NCBI GenBank assembly: GCA_934668295.1
Contig: CAKUND010000044.1
Coordinates: 1 to 13,258 of the forward strand
Origin: an uncultured Oscillospiraceae bacterium
GTDB lineage: Bacteria > Bacillota > Clostridia > Oscillospirales > Oscillospiraceae
Length of the DNA stretch: 13,258 nucleotides
Direction: 5' to 3'
The translations under genes were made by a program, and so were the position numbers. Positions 13,136 through 13,258 of this stretch are shown piece after piece; position 1 is the stretch's first letter; each line of letters starts with the position of its first letter. The notes below the pieces were generated by a model that saw only the letters and a list, made by a program, of their open reading frames with translations, was not told where the DNA came from and ran no database searches.

Positions 13136-13258
13136 TTACAGCTCGCAGTTGCCGACGGTGCGGGGGAACGGGAGCACGTCGCGGATGTTGGAAATGCCGG
13201 TCAGGTACATGACGCAGCGCTCAAAGCCGAGGCCGAAGCCCGCGTGGCGGGTCGAGCC
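13136..13258 (-). CDS. asnS: Asparaginyl-tRNA synthetase, C-terminal 40 residues only (gene continues past the window)
   Basis: The frame ending in TAA at 13138-13136 reads [20 protein letters not shown] followed by [20 protein letters not shown]. This is the end of a class IIb synthetase, with motif 3 ([11 protein letters not shown]-binding arginine) followed by the NIRDV-x-PFPR tail characteristic of AsnRS. AspRS and LysRS have different endings after motif 3, so asparagine specificity is well supported. The enzyme charges tRNA-Asn with asparagine in the cytoplasm. The start and N-terminal anticodon-binding domain are outside the window. It converges on htrA and shares the terminator at 13085-13120. 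Confidence 0.93.
   Translation of the reverse strand, partial: GSTRHAGFGLGFERCVMYLTGISNIRDVLPFPRTVGNCEL

Overview
The window is a dense, GC-rich bacterial chromosome segment. It looks like a low-G+C-type gene repertoire in a high-GC genome. Strong Shine-Dalgarno sites (AGGAGG or close), 4-base ATGA/GTGA overlaps, sigma-A style promoters and the protein families (Sua5-type TsaC, SdpI-like protein, M18 aminopeptidase type 1, OmpR/HK pair next to an HtrA protease) suggest a gut-type Clostridia member, probably Oscillospirales/Oscillospiraceae. The taxonomic call is inference. No transposase, integrase, phage gene, CRISPR array, tRNA or rRNA was seen. The content is essentially core/housekeeping with a few odd arrangements.

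Left block, minus strand (about 5560 down to 1): a good promoter (TTGACG, 17 nt, TATGAT) drives prfA (RF1), followed by a small SdpI-like membrane protein, a 272-nt gap filled by two copies of a palindromic repeat with TGTAGGGG ends, then Sua5/YwlC (tRNA t6A synthesis), CoaE (dephospho-CoA kinase), an M18 aminopeptidase and a partial M14 zinc carboxypeptidase. CoaE has no stop codon and runs in frame into the M18 aminopeptidase. A hairpin ahead of the M14 gene includes that gene's Shine-Dalgarno.

Middle, plus strand (5624-7526): a secreted NodB-type polysaccharide deacetylase, then 5-formyltetrahydrofolate cyclo-ligase with its own promoter overlapping the end of the deacetylase gene, translationally coupled to an unrecognised three-helix membrane protein. 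A strong bidirectional terminator separates these from a minus-strand pair: a COG2509-type FAD-dependent oxidoreductase and a tiny acidic helical protein.

Right block, plus strand (9470-13120): an OmpR/PhoB-type response regulator, its membrane histidine kinase and a membrane-anchored HtrA/DegP-like serine protease. The promoters of the regulator and of htrA share 11-bp-spaced direct repeats resembling Pho boxes (TTTACA-N5-TTCAnn), at nearly the same distance from the -10. This suggests an autoregulated envelope-stress circuit comparable in logic to CssRS-HtrA of Bacillus. A second bidirectional terminator closes the block, and the C-terminal end of asparaginyl-tRNA synthetase enters from the right on the minus strand. 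There is no clear candidate for a wholly new multi-gene system. The most unusual points are the coaE-M18 in-frame joining, the shared operator, the Shine-Dalgarno-bearing hairpins and the repeat that supplies a stop codon.
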